Origin: an uncultured Collinsella sp.
GTDB lineage: Bacteria; Actinomycetota; Coriobacteriia; Coriobacteriales; Coriobacteriaceae
Reading direction: 5' to 3'
Assembly (NCBI GenBank): GCA_958403385.1
Contig: CATXXC010000016.1
Span: forward strand, 1-52,200
Length of the DNA stretch: 52,200 nucleotides
The notes under the pieces were generated by a model. The model searched no databases and had not been told where the DNA came from. It worked only from the letters and a program-made list of their open reading frames with translations. Of this stretch, positions 41,515 through 50,595 are shown piece by piece. A program made the translations under genes and the position numbers. Every line of letters starts with the position of its first letter. Positions within the stretch are counted from its first letter, which is position 1.

Positions 41515-42513
41515 CTAGCGTGCCATGGCGTCGCGGCCGGCTTCGACGCGCTTGCGCTGGGCGGCGCGCTCCTCGCCGGTCAGACGCTCAAAGAGATGCC
41601 CGATAAGCGAGGCGAGTACCTGCTGAAACAGCGTTCCGCACATGACGGGAAACACGACTTCGCCCGGAAAGTACTGCGTGGCGATGACGGCGCCCGAAGA
41701 GATGTTACGCATGCCGCAGGTAAAGCACATGGTGGTCGTCTCGCTATATGGCAGATGCAGCGCGCGGGCGACCAGAAAACCGACGACAAAGCCACTGATG
41801 GCGAAGACCAAAATAAAGAGGGCGACTTCCAAGCGCACCGCGTTCATGTGTAGCACGTACTCGCTCATGGCGGTGGAGTTGGAGGCGATAACGCCCATCA
41901 TCATGAATTTGCAGGCGGGCGAGAGCACGGGGGAGAGTTTTTCGTGCCCCCATCCGCGCGTGAGCTCGTTGATCACGATGCCGAGCACGGCGGGGATGGC
42001 GATCATAAAGGCCATGTCTTGCATCATGCTCGGCACATCGATCGAGACGGTGGCGCTCAGCAGGAGCTTGAGCGTGAGCGGAATCGTCACAGGGGAGATG
42101 ACCGAGGACGTCAGGATGATGGTGAGCGCGAGCGGGCCGTTGCCGCCGAACATGCTAATCCACATAAAGGCAGTGACCGCCACGGGTACGCTGTACTCGA
42201 GCACGATGCCGCAGACAAGGTTGGGATTGGAGCCAAAGAATAACGATCCCATGGCATAGGCCACGATGGGAATAAGCGCCGCCGAGACGAGCAGTGCCAA
42301 AATCAGGTGCAGGGGACGGCGGAACACCTCGGCTACCTGGTGGAAGGTGTTGCTGAGCGCACCCTGAAACGTCATAAAGGCGAAGAGGGCGGGAACAATG
42401 GGCTTGAGCACGCCAATCTGCTGGGGAAAGAGCACGCCGAGCGCCACGCAAATCGGAACGATGACCTGCATATGCCCCGCGAGGAACTTTCCCAGTCCAG
42501 TCCATTGCTTCAT
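41515..42513 (-). CDS. Bile acid:sodium symporter family protein
   Basis: A 332-residue membrane protein of the BASS/SBF fold, about ten helices. Typical text: VPALFAFMTFQGALSN, VLEYSVPVAVTAFMW, and the crossover region IASNSTAMSEYVL followed by TTTMCFTCGMRNISSGAVIATQYFP. Members carry bile acids, pantoate or other organic anions with Na+; in a gut bacterium bile acids are a reasonable but unproven substrate. GGGAG lies farther upstream than usual (about 14 bases); GGGAC is nearer the ATG at 42513. The gene is convergent with the DUF4931 gene and divergent from the RecJ fusion. Confidence 0.85.
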   Translation of the reverse strand: MKQWTGLGKFLAGHMQVIVPICVALGVLFPQQIGVLKPIVPALFAFMTFQGALSNTFHQVAEVFRRPLHLILALLVSAALIPIVAYAMGSLFFGSNPNLVCGIVLEYSVPVAVTAFMWISMFGGNGPLALTIILTSSVISPVTIPLTLKLLLSATVSIDVPSMMQDMAFMIAIPAVLGIVINELTRGWGHEKLSPVLSPACKFMMMGVIASNSTAMSEYVLHMNAVRLEVALFILVFAISGFVVGFLVARALHLPYSETTTMCFTCGMRNISSGAVIATQYFPGEVVFPVMCGTLFQQVLASLIGHLFERLTGEERAAQRKRVEAGRDAMAR

Positions 42514-42673
42514 ATGTCCCGTGACTCCCTTTATCCGCGAACTCGTTTGTATGGATATGCTAGACGCTCGTATGCGTCCGTGCGGCTGAAACGCTCGATT
42601 ATTTCGAGGCTATTACCGGCATCGTTTACCGAAACCGCGGCGTGCTGCGGCGATTTGCGTCCGCGCCGCACGG

Positions 42674-42679
42674 TATAAT
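42674..42679 (+). promoter_or_regulatory. Consensus -10 box of the recJ-relA operon
   Basis: A perfect TATAAT, with transcription expected near 42686. No good -35 box lies 16-18 bases upstream. The leader would be about 100 bases, holding a short open frame at 42736-42801. Confidence 0.55.
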
Positions 42680-42735
42680 AAATCCGTTCAACAGATCTGC
42701 CTGCCGAAGCGGGCATACACAGAGGACTCATCGCT

Positions 42736-42801
42736 ATGAACCGTGAGAGGTATCGCGGCGACCTGCCCCTATCGGGGGTGGGCGCCTATGTCATCGCTTA
42801 A
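42736..42801 (+). CDS. Possible 21-codon leader peptide overlapping the recJ start
   Basis: ATG at 42736 with AGAGGA about nine bases upstream opens a 21-residue frame ending TAA at 42801, 14 bases past the RecJ start at 42788. The peptide is MNRERYRGDLPLSGVGAYVI plus Ala. If translated, it would deliver ribosomes to the RecJ start. Its composition gives no clue to another role, and it may be chance. Confidence 0.3.
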   Translation: MNRERYRGDLPLSGVGAYVIA

Positions 42802-45800
42802 GACGACGCATCGCTGGGCGGTCGCTCAGCAAAACCCCGAGCTCGAAAAGGAGCTTTCGGCTGGTCTGGGCATTCCCGGGCTGGTGGCGCGCATTATGGT
42901 CGCGCACGGCATTGGCTCCATCAAAGAGGGCCAATTGTTTTTGACGCCTTCGCTCGATCGCGACTGGGCCGATCCACTCATTATCCCGGGCATGTCGGTC
43001 GTTGCCGACCGCGTCGAGCGTGCTATTCGCAACCACGAGCACATTGCAGTCTTTGGCGATTTTGACGTTGACGGTATTACGTCGACCTGCCTGTTGACCG
43101 AGGCGCTGCGCACGTTTGGCGCCGATGTCACGCCGTTTATTCCGCATCGCTTTGATGAGGGCTACGGTCTTTCGCGCGCGGCACTCGACCGCGTTAACGA
43201 GCTCGCTCGCCCCCAGCTGATCGTGACCGTCGATAACGGCATTGCCGCCAAGGAAGAGGTTTCCTATTTGGAGGACCTGGGGATCGATTTGGTGGTCACG
43301 GACCATCACGAGCCCTCCGACCAGGTGCCGCAGGGTGTGCCCCTGACCGACCCCAAGCTCGAGGACGAGGGCCCCTCGCGCGAGCTTGCCGGTGCTGGTG
43401 TGGCGCTCAAGCTGGTGCAAGTCCTGGGTGAGCGCCTGGGCAAGCCGTCGTATTGGCGTTCGCTAATCGAGGTCGCGGCGCTGGGCACCGTGTCCGACAT
43501 GATGCCGCTCACGCCCGAGAACCGCGCGCTGGTTGCCGAGGGCATCCAGCAGATGCGCGTAACCGCTCGCCCCGGCTATATCGCGCTTGCCGCGCTTGCC
43601 AAGGCGGACCTTTCGAGCATTACGGCGGATGGCCTGTCATTCTCGCTCATTCCCCGCTTAAACGCTGCCGGCCGCATGGCCGATCCCAAGCTGGCGCTCG
43701 ACCTGCTGCTTGCCCGCAATCCCATCGAAGCAAGCGCGCTGGCGGCTGAGCTCGAGGAAATCAACCGCCAGCGCCGTGAGATCGAGGCGGAGCTCACGCG
43801 CGATGCCATGGCAAAGGTCGAGGAGACCTATGACGGCGGGCGCGCGATCGTTGTGGGCGGCGAAGGCTGGCACGAGGGCGTCAAGGGCATCGTGGCAAGC
43901 CGTCTGACCAACCGCTATCACGTGCCGGCGCTGCTGTTCTCGATCGAGGACGGTATCGCGCGCGGCTCTGGTCGCTCGGTGGGCAAAGTTAACCTGTTTG
44001 ACGCCGTCGAGCGCTGTTCCGACCTGCTGATTCGTCGCGGCGGACATGCCGGTGCGGTGGGTGTGACCATCGAGGCATCCAAGCTCGATGAATTCCGTCG
44101 TCGCCTTTCCGCCGTGCTATCGGAGATTCCCGCTGAGGACTTTGAAGACATCGACGAGGTTGCCGCCACGGTCGACCTTTCCGAGCTGAATATCGAGACT
44201 ATAGAGCAGATTTCCCGCCTTGAGCCGTTTGGCCAGGGTAATAAGGTGCCGCTGCTGGCTGCCGAGGGCGTGACGATGTGCGATCGCGCCGTGGTGGGTA
44301 AGACCGGCGAGCACATGCGCTTTGTGGCGACCGATGGCGCCGCGAGCGTGCCGGCCATTATGTTCCGCGTGCCGCAAATCGATAAGCTCATCAACTGCGA
44401 TAGCGCTGTCGACTTGGTGTTTGAGGCCGTTGCCGAGCATTGGCAGGGGCGTGTGAAGCCCAAGCTCATGATCAAGGATGTTCTGGTCCGCGATACCACG
44501 CTGCCCGGCGTCGACGATCCGGCATGCGAGCTTCGTCGTGGCGTGCAGCCGGCGGATTCTGGCCTGCGCCTGGAGTCGCGCAAGCGCGAGACGCTCGCCC
44601 AGCTTTCCTATACCGAGCTCACGCGCTCGCTTATTCATAGCTTTATCGGCTCGAACCAGCCGCACCGCGCGCAGGTCGAGGCGCTCGATGCCCTGGCCGA
44701 TCACCAAAGTGTTCTGGCCGTTATGGGAACGGGGCGCGGCAAGTCGCTCATCTTCCATGTACATGCCGCGCGTGAGGCGGTGCTTCGCGGACGTGCGAGC
44801 ATCTTTGTCTATCCGCTGCGTGCGCTTGTTGCCGACCAGGCCTATCACCTCTCGTCGACGATGGCATCGCTTGGCATTGGCGTTGGCGTGCTGACCGGCG
44901 AGACCGTGGAGGCGGCGCGCGATGACGTGTTTGCCGGCTTGGCTTCGGGCCGTACCGGCATCGTGCTCACGACGCCCGAGTTCCTGTCCATTCACCGCGA
45001 CCGCTTTGCGCGTTCGGGGCGCATCGGTTTTGTCGTTATCGATGAGGCGCACCACGCTGGCCTTGCCAAGGGCGGCGACCGCAGCGCCTATCTCGACATG
45101 CCCGATATCCTCAAAGCCCTGGGCGACCCGGTCGTTATGGCCGCGACGGCCACCGCGACGGCTCCGGTCGTGGCCGAGCTTGCCCGCATGCTTCCGATCA
45201 CTCACACGGTGGTCGACGAGACGGTGCGCGAGAACCTGCAGCTCGAGGACGACCGTGATCTTGCAAGTCGCGAGAACCGTTTGGTGTCGATCGTGGCGAC
45301 GGGGGAGAAGACCGTCATTTACGTCAATTCGCGCGACCAGTCCGTGGCGCTCGCCAAGACACTACGCAAACGCGTTCCCGACTGTGCGACCCGTATCGCG
45401 TTCTATAACGCTGGCCTTACGCGCACCGACCGCCATCGCGTAGAGGAGGCGTTTCGAGACGGCAGCCTCAGCTGCATCGTCTCGACATCCGCCTTTGGCG
45501 AGGGCGTCAACCTTCCCGATATTCGCCATGTCGTGCTCTATCACATGCCGTTTGGCGGCATTGAGTTTAACCAGATGAGCGGCCGCGCCGGTCGCGATGG
45601 CCAACCCGCCGTGATCCATCTACTCTATTCGTCGCGTGACGCCCGTATTAACGAGCGCCTACTCGACTGCTATGCGCCCGAGCGCGACGAGCTCGTCACG
45701 CTCTATCGCGCGCTGCAGACCATGTGGCGCTCCAACCGCGGCAAGACCGGGGACGATTTCTTTAGCGCGAGCGATATCGACATCGCGCAGATGTGCCTTG

Positions 45801-46075
45801 CCATCGATGCTCGCACGCCGGTCGACGAGCGCTCGGTGGAAAGCGGCTTGGGAATCTTCGAAGAGCTTGGTTTTTGTCGCGTTTCGGGGTTTGACGACAC
45901 CCGTCGCATCGCGATGGCCGAAAACCCCGGCCGCGTGCAATTGAGCAGGTCAATTCGCTATTTGGAGGGCTTGCGCTCGCGCATGGAGTTCTCGGCTTTC
46001 CGGAGTTGGGCGCTCGATTCGTGCGCTTCTGATATGCTAGCCAAAGTTAACCGCCCGATCGTACCGCGGGCCTAG
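42788..46075 (+). CDS. recJ: RecJ exonuclease fused to a RecQ-like helicase
   Basis: A 1095-residue fusion. Residues 1-590 are a complete RecJ single-strand exonuclease: DFDVDG (91-96), VTVDNG (146-151), TDHHEP with DHH at 172-174, and the later DHHA1 part with GGHAGAVG. Residues about 630-1000 are a superfamily II helicase: Walker A GTGRGKS (647-653), DEAHH (752-756), TATAT motif III and SGRAGRDG (931-938) as in RecQ. RecQ's zinc-binding four-Cys region and HRDC domain are not visible. In other bacteria RecQ and RecJ are separate proteins that act together at stalled forks. The ATG at 42788 has GGGGGTGGG upstream. Only a 15-base gap leads to relA; no apt gene lies between, though many genomes have recJ-apt-relA. 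Confidence 0.88.
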   Translation: MSSLKTTHRWAVAQQNPELEKELSAGLGIPGLVARIMVAHGIGSIKEGQLFLTPSLDRDWADPLIIPGMSVVADRVERAIRNHEHIAVFGDFDVDGITSTCLLTEALRTFGADVTPFIPHRFDEGYGLSRAALDRVNELARPQLIVTVDNGIAAKEEVSYLEDLGIDLVVTDHHEPSDQVPQGVPLTDPKLEDEGPSRELAGAGVALKLVQVLGERLGKPSYWRSLIEVAALGTVSDMMPLTPENRALVAEGIQQMRVTARPGYIALAALAKADLSSITADGLSFSLIPRLNAAGRMADPKLALDLLLARNPIEASALAAELEEINRQRREIEAELTRDAMAKVEETYDGGRAIVVGGEGWHEGVKGIVASRLTNRYHVPALLFSIEDGIARGSGRSVGKVNLFDAVERCSDLLIRRGGHAGAVGVTIEASKLDEFRRRLSAVLSEIPAEDFEDIDEVAATVDLSELNIETIEQISRLEPFGQGNKVPLLAAEGVTMCDRAVVGKTGEHMRFVATDGAASVPAIMFRVPQIDKLINCDSAVDLVFEAVAEHWQGRVKPKLMIKDVLVRDTTLPGVDDPACELRRGVQPADSGLRLESRKRETLAQLSYTELTRSLIHSFIGSNQPHRAQVEALDALADHQSVLAVMGTGRGKSLIFHVHAAREAVLRGRASIFVYPLRALVADQAYHLSSTMASLGIGVGVLTGETVEAARDDVFAGLASGRTGIVLTTPEFLSIHRDRFARSGRIGFVVIDEAHHAGLAKGGDRSAYLDMPDILKALGDPVVMAATATATAPVVAELARMLPITHTVVDETVRENLQLEDDRDLASRENRLVSIVATGEKTVIYVNSRDQSVALAKTLRKRVPDCATRIAFYNAGLTRTDRHRVEEAFRDGSLSCIVSTSAFGEGVNLPDIRHVVLYHMPFGGIEFNQMSGRAGRDGQPAVIHLLYSSRDARINERLLDCYAPERDELVTLYRALQTMWRSNRGKTGDDFFSASDIDIAQMCLAIDARTPVDERSVESGLGIFEELGFCRVSGFDDTRRIAMAENPGRVQLSRSIRYLEGLRSRMEFSAFRSWALDSCASDMLAKVNRPIVPRA

Positions 46076-46090
46076 GGGAAGGGGACCTCG

Positions 46091-48451
46091 ATGGATGCCG
46101 CAGCCCGTACCGCCCATGATTCCACCCTCCAGCCGTTTTCGGAGATGGAGCACTATAAGCATGCCGATGAGCTGCCGCCCGAGATTATGGCGGACAGCTA
46201 CGACAAGCTGGAGCGCTTGTGCCTCAAATATATGAATGAGGACGACTTCTCCAAGGTGGAGCAAGCCTACTGCTTTGCCGCCGAGAAACACTGTAACCAA
46301 AAGCGCCGCTCGGGTGAGATGTACATTAACCATCCCGTCGAGGTTGCCATCATTTTGGCCGATCTCAAGATGGATTGTGACGTGGTGTGCGCCGCGCTGT
46401 TGCACGATACCGTCGAGGACACCGAGACCTCGCTCACCGATGTTTCCGGCCTGTTTGGCGATACGGTGGCCGAGCTCGTCGATGGCGTGACCAAGCTCAC
46501 CAACATCGAAGTCGACAGCATGGACGAGAAGCAGGCGCTCACGCTGCGCAAGATGTTCCTCGCCATGTCCAAGGACATTCGCGTCATCATCGTTAAACTT
46601 GCCGACCGTCTGCACAACATGCGAACGCTGGCAGCCCTGCGCGAGGATCGTCGCCTGTTTAAGGCTCGCGAGACCATGGACGTGTACGCGCCCTTGGCTG
46701 ACCGCCTGGGCATGAGCTCTATTAAGTGGGAGCTCGAGGACCTGTCCTTCTTCTACCTGGAGCCCGATGCCTACCAGCGCATCGCGCGCATGGTGGCTGA
46801 GTCGCGCGAGGTCCGCGAGCGCTACCTTGCCGAGACCATCAAGACACTCACCGACGAACTCAACCGCATTGGCCTGGAGGACTTCCAGATCAACGGCCGT
46901 TCCAAGCACTATTGGTCCATCTACCAAAAGATGAAGCGCAAGGGCAAGGAATTCTCCGAGATCTACGACCTGGTGGCACTGCGCGTCATCACGCATTCGG
47001 TGCGCGATTGCTACTCCACGCTCGGCGCGGTGCATACGCTGTGGCACCCCATGCCCGGTCGCTTTAAAGACTATATCGCCATGCCCAAGGTCAATAACTA
47101 CCAGTCGCTCCACACGACGGTCATCGGCCCTACGGCTCGTCCGCTCGAGATTCAGATTCGAACCTACGAGATGCATGAGCAGGCCGAGTACGGCATTGCC
47201 GCCCACTGGCTATATAAGAAGTCGGGCGGATCGTCTGCTTCCAAGACCAATGACGCTCAACGTTTGGACGACCAGATCAACTGGCTCAAGCATTCGCTCG
47301 ATTGGGCGGCTTCCGACGAGATCACCGATGCCAAGGAATACCTGCACTCGCTGAAGGTCGATCTGTTCGATCAGGAGATCTTTGTCTTCACGCCCAAAGG
47401 CGAGGTCATGGCGCTTCGTGCCGGCTCCACGCCGCTCGACTTTGCCTATGCCGTTCACACCGAGGTGGGAAACCACTGCGTCGGCGCCAAAATCAACGGT
47501 GCGGTGGCTCCGCTCACGCACGAGATTAAGACGGGTGACCGTGTCGAGATCCTGACTAACAAGAGTTCCAAGCCGTCGCGCGATTGGCTCAAGATCGTTA
47601 AGACACCTTCCGCCAAGTCAAAGATCCGCCGCTATTTTGCCGCTGCGACCAAGGACGACGACGCTGCCGCCGGTCGCGATATGCTGGCCAAGGACCTGCG
47701 TAAGCGTGGCTATGGCATTTCTACGCCGCGTTCGACGCGTGCACTCAACGCCGTGGCGGAGCAGTTTAACTTCAAGCAGCTCGAGGACCTGTTTGCCGCC
47801 GTCGGCGCCGGCAAGGTTGCCCCGCGCGCTGTGGGCAATAAGGTCGAGCAAATCTTGGACCCCAAGCCCGAGGAACAGCTCACCAAGGCCGAGGCTATCG
47901 CCGAGGTCGTGAAGCAGCCTGCTCGCGGCTCCAACCGCAAGCCGCAAAAGCGCGGCAAGAGCGCTAGTAACGGCATTATCGTCAAGGGCGAGAGCAACAG
48001 CGGCCTGCTGGTCCGTCTGGCTCATTGCTGCAACCCCGTGACGGGCGACGACATCGTCGGCTTCATCACGCGCGGTCGTGGCGTTTCGGTGCATCGCGCC
48101 AACTGCCCCAACGTCAAGGGTCTTATGGAACATCCCGAGCGCATGATCGATGTGGAGTGGGACGGCGCTGCCGACACCCTCTTCCAGGTCGAGATCGTGG
48201 TCGAGTGCCTGGACCGCATGGGCCTGCTCAAGGATGTCACCATTGCCATTGGCGATGCGGGCGGCAATATCCTTTCTGCCGCCACGTCGACCAACCGCGA
48301 GGGTATTGCAACCCTGCGCTTTATGGTCGAGATCTCGGACGCGAGCGGTCTGGATCCGCTGCTGGCTTCCATCAGCAGTGTCGATTCGGTCTACGACGCT
48401 CGCCGTCTTATGCCCGGCGAAGGCGGAGCTCAGCTCAAGCGCCGTGTGTAG
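46091..48451 (+). CDS. relA: Bifunctional (p)ppGpp synthetase/hydrolase RelA/SpoT
   Basis: A 786-residue stringent-response enzyme with every domain of the long RSH family. The hydrolase HD site is intact (LLHDTVED, with HD at 105-106), and the synthetase part shows GRFKDYIAMPKVNNYQSLHT with R324. The TGS domain follows (about 430-490), then a conserved region with CCNPVTGDDIVGFITRGRGVSVHR and a C-terminal ACT domain (about 705-775). It makes and breaks down (p)ppGpp in response to amino-acid shortage. GGGGAC lies six bases before the ATG. It is read from the recJ fusion and ends before a strong terminator. Confidence 0.95.
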   Translation: MDAAARTAHDSTLQPFSEMEHYKHADELPPEIMADSYDKLERLCLKYMNEDDFSKVEQAYCFAAEKHCNQKRRSGEMYINHPVEVAIILADLKMDCDVVCAALLHDTVEDTETSLTDVSGLFGDTVAELVDGVTKLTNIEVDSMDEKQALTLRKMFLAMSKDIRVIIVKLADRLHNMRTLAALREDRRLFKARETMDVYAPLADRLGMSSIKWELEDLSFFYLEPDAYQRIARMVAESREVRERYLAETIKTLTDELNRIGLEDFQINGRSKHYWSIYQKMKRKGKEFSEIYDLVALRVITHSVRDCYSTLGAVHTLWHPMPGRFKDYIAMPKVNNYQSLHTTVIGPTARPLEIQIRTYEMHEQAEYGIAAHWLYKKSGGSSASKTNDAQRLDDQINWLKHSLDWAASDEITDAKEYLHSLKVDLFDQEIFVFTPKGEVMALRAGSTPLDFAYAVHTEVGNHCVGAKINGAVAPLTHEIKTGDRVEILTNKSSKPSRDWLKIVKTPSAKSKIRRYFAAATKDDDAAAGRDMLAKDLRKRGYGISTPRSTRALNAVAEQFNFKQLEDLFAAVGAGKVAPRAVGNKVEQILDPKPEEQLTKAEAIAEVVKQPARGSNRKPQKRGKSASNGIIVKGESNSGLLVRLAHCCNPVTGDDIVGFITRGRGVSVHRANCPNVKGLMEHPERMIDVEWDGAADTLFQVEIVVECLDRMGLLKDVTIAIGDAGGNILSAATSTNREGIATLRFMVEISDASGLDPLLASISSVDSVYDARRLMPGEGGAQLKRRV

Positions 48452-48485
48452 GTGCGAGAGCCTCTCAGCATCATAGATATTGGTT

Positions 48486-48522
48486 ACGTTCGAGGCATCG
48501 TTTGGTGCCTCGAACGTATTTT
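48486..48522 (+). terminator. Hairpin terminator of the recJ-relA operon
   Basis: ACGTTCGAGGCA (48486-48497) pairs perfectly with TGCCTCGAACGT (48506-48517), eight-base loop, then ATTTT. It ends within a few bases of the ribosome-binding site of the next gene, so that gene needs read-through or a promoter inside the hairpin region. Confidence 0.85.
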
Positions 48523-48539
48523 AGAAGGAGGGTATGCGC

Positions 48540-49223
48540 ATGGGCGATATGACTTTGGACCTGACACCCCGAGGTGCAGCTTCGATTGAGGCACTCGTCA
48601 ACGGCCCGATTCAGACCAACAGTTACGTCGTGATTTCGAATGACGAGTGCTTAATCGTCGATCCGGCGTGGGAGGGCGAGCGTCTTGTGGAGCATATCCG
48701 CACCGCGCATCCCGAGGTTCGCGTACTCGGCTCTGTCTGCACGCACGGTCATGCCGACCATGTTGGCGGGGTCGCCGGGGTTCGAGCTGTCGTTGGCGAC
48801 AGCGCACTATATGAGTTGTGCGCTAAGGACGTGACGGTGCCTCGCGCAAATATCGAGGAGCAGCGCGCCATGTGGGGTATTGAGACGCCCGATCCGGGCG
48901 AGCCGACGCGGCTGCTTGCCGAGGGCGATACGATTGAATTGGGCGATATCTGCCTGCAGGTGATCGAGACGCCGGGGCATACGCCGGGCGGCATCGTCCT
49001 GTTCGCCGCGACCGAGCAGGGGAACATCGCCTTTGTGGGCGACACGCTTTTCCCGGGCAGCCACGGTCGTACCGATCTTTCCGGCGGTGACGAGGCGGCG
49101 ATTATGCGCTCGCTCTCCAAACTTGCCAAGACGCTTCCGCCCGATACCGTTTGCTTGACGGGCCATGGCGATTCGACCACGATGGCGCGCGAACTTATGC
49201 AGAATCCGTTTATGCAGATGTAG
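48540..49223 (+). CDS. MBL-fold metallo-hydrolase, glyoxalase II-like
   Basis: A 227-residue metallo-beta-lactamase-fold enzyme. The metal site HGHADH lies at 69-74, with GHTPGG (H of the second metal set) near 145, FVGDTLFPGSHGRTDL near 166 and a final GHGDST. These match the glyoxalase II/YcbL type that hydrolyses thioesters. The partner glyoxalase I is not in the window. I chose ATG at 48540 because GGAGG then stands at the normal distance of eight bases; ATG at 48534 is too near. The upstream relA terminator sits close by. Confidence 0.85.
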   Translation: MGDMTLDLTPRGAASIEALVNGPIQTNSYVVISNDECLIVDPAWEGERLVEHIRTAHPEVRVLGSVCTHGHADHVGGVAGVRAVVGDSALYELCAKDVTVPRANIEEQRAMWGIETPDPGEPTRLLAEGDTIELGDICLQVIETPGHTPGGIVLFAATEQGNIAFVGDTLFPGSHGRTDLSGGDEAAIMRSLSKLAKTLPPDTVCLTGHGDSTTMARELMQNPFMQM

Positions 49224-49368
49224 GCTCGAAGCCGTCTTTCGAACCACGAAGACCGCTCAATCGTCAAGCTATTTTCCCCAGTGGGTCGATTCTGTGGGGC
49301 AAACGGTCAAAAATTGTCCAATCGGATGGTATTCGTGAACAAACGAACGTTTATGCTCGGGTATGTCG

Positions 49369-49377
49369 TGGTAAAAT
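49369..49377 (+). promoter_or_regulatory. Extended -10 promoter of fba
   Basis: TGG-TAAAAT forms an extended -10 box; transcription would begin near 49384, 34 bases before the ATG. AGGAGG lies in the leader. Confidence 0.6.
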
Positions 49378-49417
49378 CTCAGGCGTTATCGGAGCAACCT
49401 TACAGGAGGTTTCTTTT

Positions 49418-50284
49418 ATGCTCGTCAACGCAGCAGACATGCTCAAGAAGGCCGAGGCCGGCAAGTACGCTCTCGGTGCCTTCAACACCAACAACCTCGA
49501 GTGGACCCTGGCTATTCTCCAGGCCGCCGAGGAGGCCAAGTCTCCGCTGATCCTTCAGTGCACCGCTGGTGCCGCTAAGTGGATGGGCGGTTTCAAGGTC
49601 TGCGCCGACATGGTCAAGGCTGCCGTCGAGGCCACGGGCGTTACCGTCCCCGTCGCCCTTCACCTCGATCACGGTTCTTACGAGGACTGCTTCAAGTGCA
49701 TCGAGGCCGGCTTCACGTCCATCATGTATGACGGCTCTCACGAGGAGACCTTCCAGCTTAACCTCGACCGCACCAAGGAGCTCGTTGAGCTTGCCCACTC
49801 CAAGGGCATGTCCATCGAGGCCGAGGTCGGCGGCATCGGCGGCACCGAGGACGGCGTGACCTCCAACGGCGAGCTCGCTGACCCCGCTGAGTGCAAGCAG
49901 ATTGCTGACCTGGGCGTCGACTTCCTCGCCTGCGGTATCGGCAACATCCACGGCGTGTATCCCGCCGACTGGGCTGGCCTTTCCTTCGAGCGTCTGGGCG
50001 AGATCAAGGCCGAGACCGGCGACCTGCCCCTCGTTCTGCACGGTGGTACCGGCATCCCCGAGGATCAGATCAAGAAGGCCATCTCCCTGGGTATCTCCAA
50101 GATCAACGTCAACACCGATTTGCAGCTCGTCTTCGCCAAGGGCGTTCGCGAGTATATCGAGGCTGGCAAGGATCAGCAGGGCAAGGGCTTTGACCCCCGC
50201 AAGCTCCTCAAGCCTGGTCGCGACAACATCGTTGCCCGCACCAAGGAGCTCATGGAGGAGTTTGGCTCCGTCAACAAGGCGTAA
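49418..50284 (+). CDS. fba: Class II fructose-bisphosphate aldolase
   Basis: A 288-residue zinc aldolase of glycolysis and gluconeogenesis. It splits fructose 1,6-bisphosphate into two triose phosphates. Key residues: catalytic D84 and zinc ligand H85 in LHLDHGSYED, further zinc ligands in EAEVGGIGGTEDG and LHGGTGIP, and the phosphate-binding INVNTDLQ near 230. Its codon use is strongly biased to C-ending codons (for example AAC, GAC, CTC), as expected for a highly expressed gene. AGGAGG is placed eight bases before the ATG, and an extended -10 box stands upstream. It is a single-gene unit followed by a large cruciform. Confidence 0.95.
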   Translation: MLVNAADMLKKAEAGKYALGAFNTNNLEWTLAILQAAEEAKSPLILQCTAGAAKWMGGFKVCADMVKAAVEATGVTVPVALHLDHGSYEDCFKCIEAGFTSIMYDGSHEETFQLNLDRTKELVELAHSKGMSIEAEVGGIGGTEDGVTSNGELADPAECKQIADLGVDFLACGIGNIHGVYPADWAGLSFERLGEIKAETGDLPLVLHGGTGIPEDQIKKAISLGISKINVNTDLQLVFAKGVREYIEAGKDQQGKGFDPRKLLKPGRDNIVARTKELMEEFGSVNKA

Positions 50285-50304
50285 GCGTCGCTAAACTTCC
50301 CACC

Positions 50305-50396
50305 GGAAGCCCCGTCTCCCTACACTGTTTCCTTTGCGCTCACCTGGCTTCGCCAGAAGTCGCGCCAAGGAAACAGTTCCGGGAGACGGGGCTTCC
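50305..50396 (+). repeat. Large cruciform/hairpin after fba
   Basis: A 92-base structure in three stacked stems: GGAAGCCCCGTCTCCC with GGGAGACGGGGCTTCC (16 bp perfect), GTTTCCTTTGCGC (50327-50339) with GCGCCAAGGAAAC (50362-50374), and an apex CTGGC-TTC-GCCAG (50344-50356). TTCGTTT follows. It may end fba transcription, but it is far larger than a normal terminator. Confidence 0.8.
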
Positions 50397-50529
50397 TTCG
50401 TTTAACGCCGCAGGGTTACGAGCCTGAATTAAGGTGGCTACTGGCTTCGCCAGAAGTCGCGCGACGGAATCAGCTCCGGGTGAACGGGGCCTCCTTTGTT
50501 AACTCGCTACAGGGTTACTGGGCTGAATT
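50344..50529 (+). repeat. Tandem, partly decayed copy of about 97 bases
   Basis: CTGGCTTCGCCAGAAGTCGC occurs at 50344 and again at 50441, and the following text (AGTTCCGGGAGACGGGGC against AGCTCCGGGTGAACGGGGC, then CAGGGTTAC and CTGAATT) stays alignable to 50529. The second copy lacks the left half of the cruciform. The gene-free gap 50285-50635 is filled by these two copies and the promoter of the next gene. Confidence 0.7.
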
Positions 50530-50595
50530 CATTTTTAGAGGTACCGTTTATCGGTGTTGAGGGTTCCTTTATTGGGGCTTTCTTTTTTATCTCGC

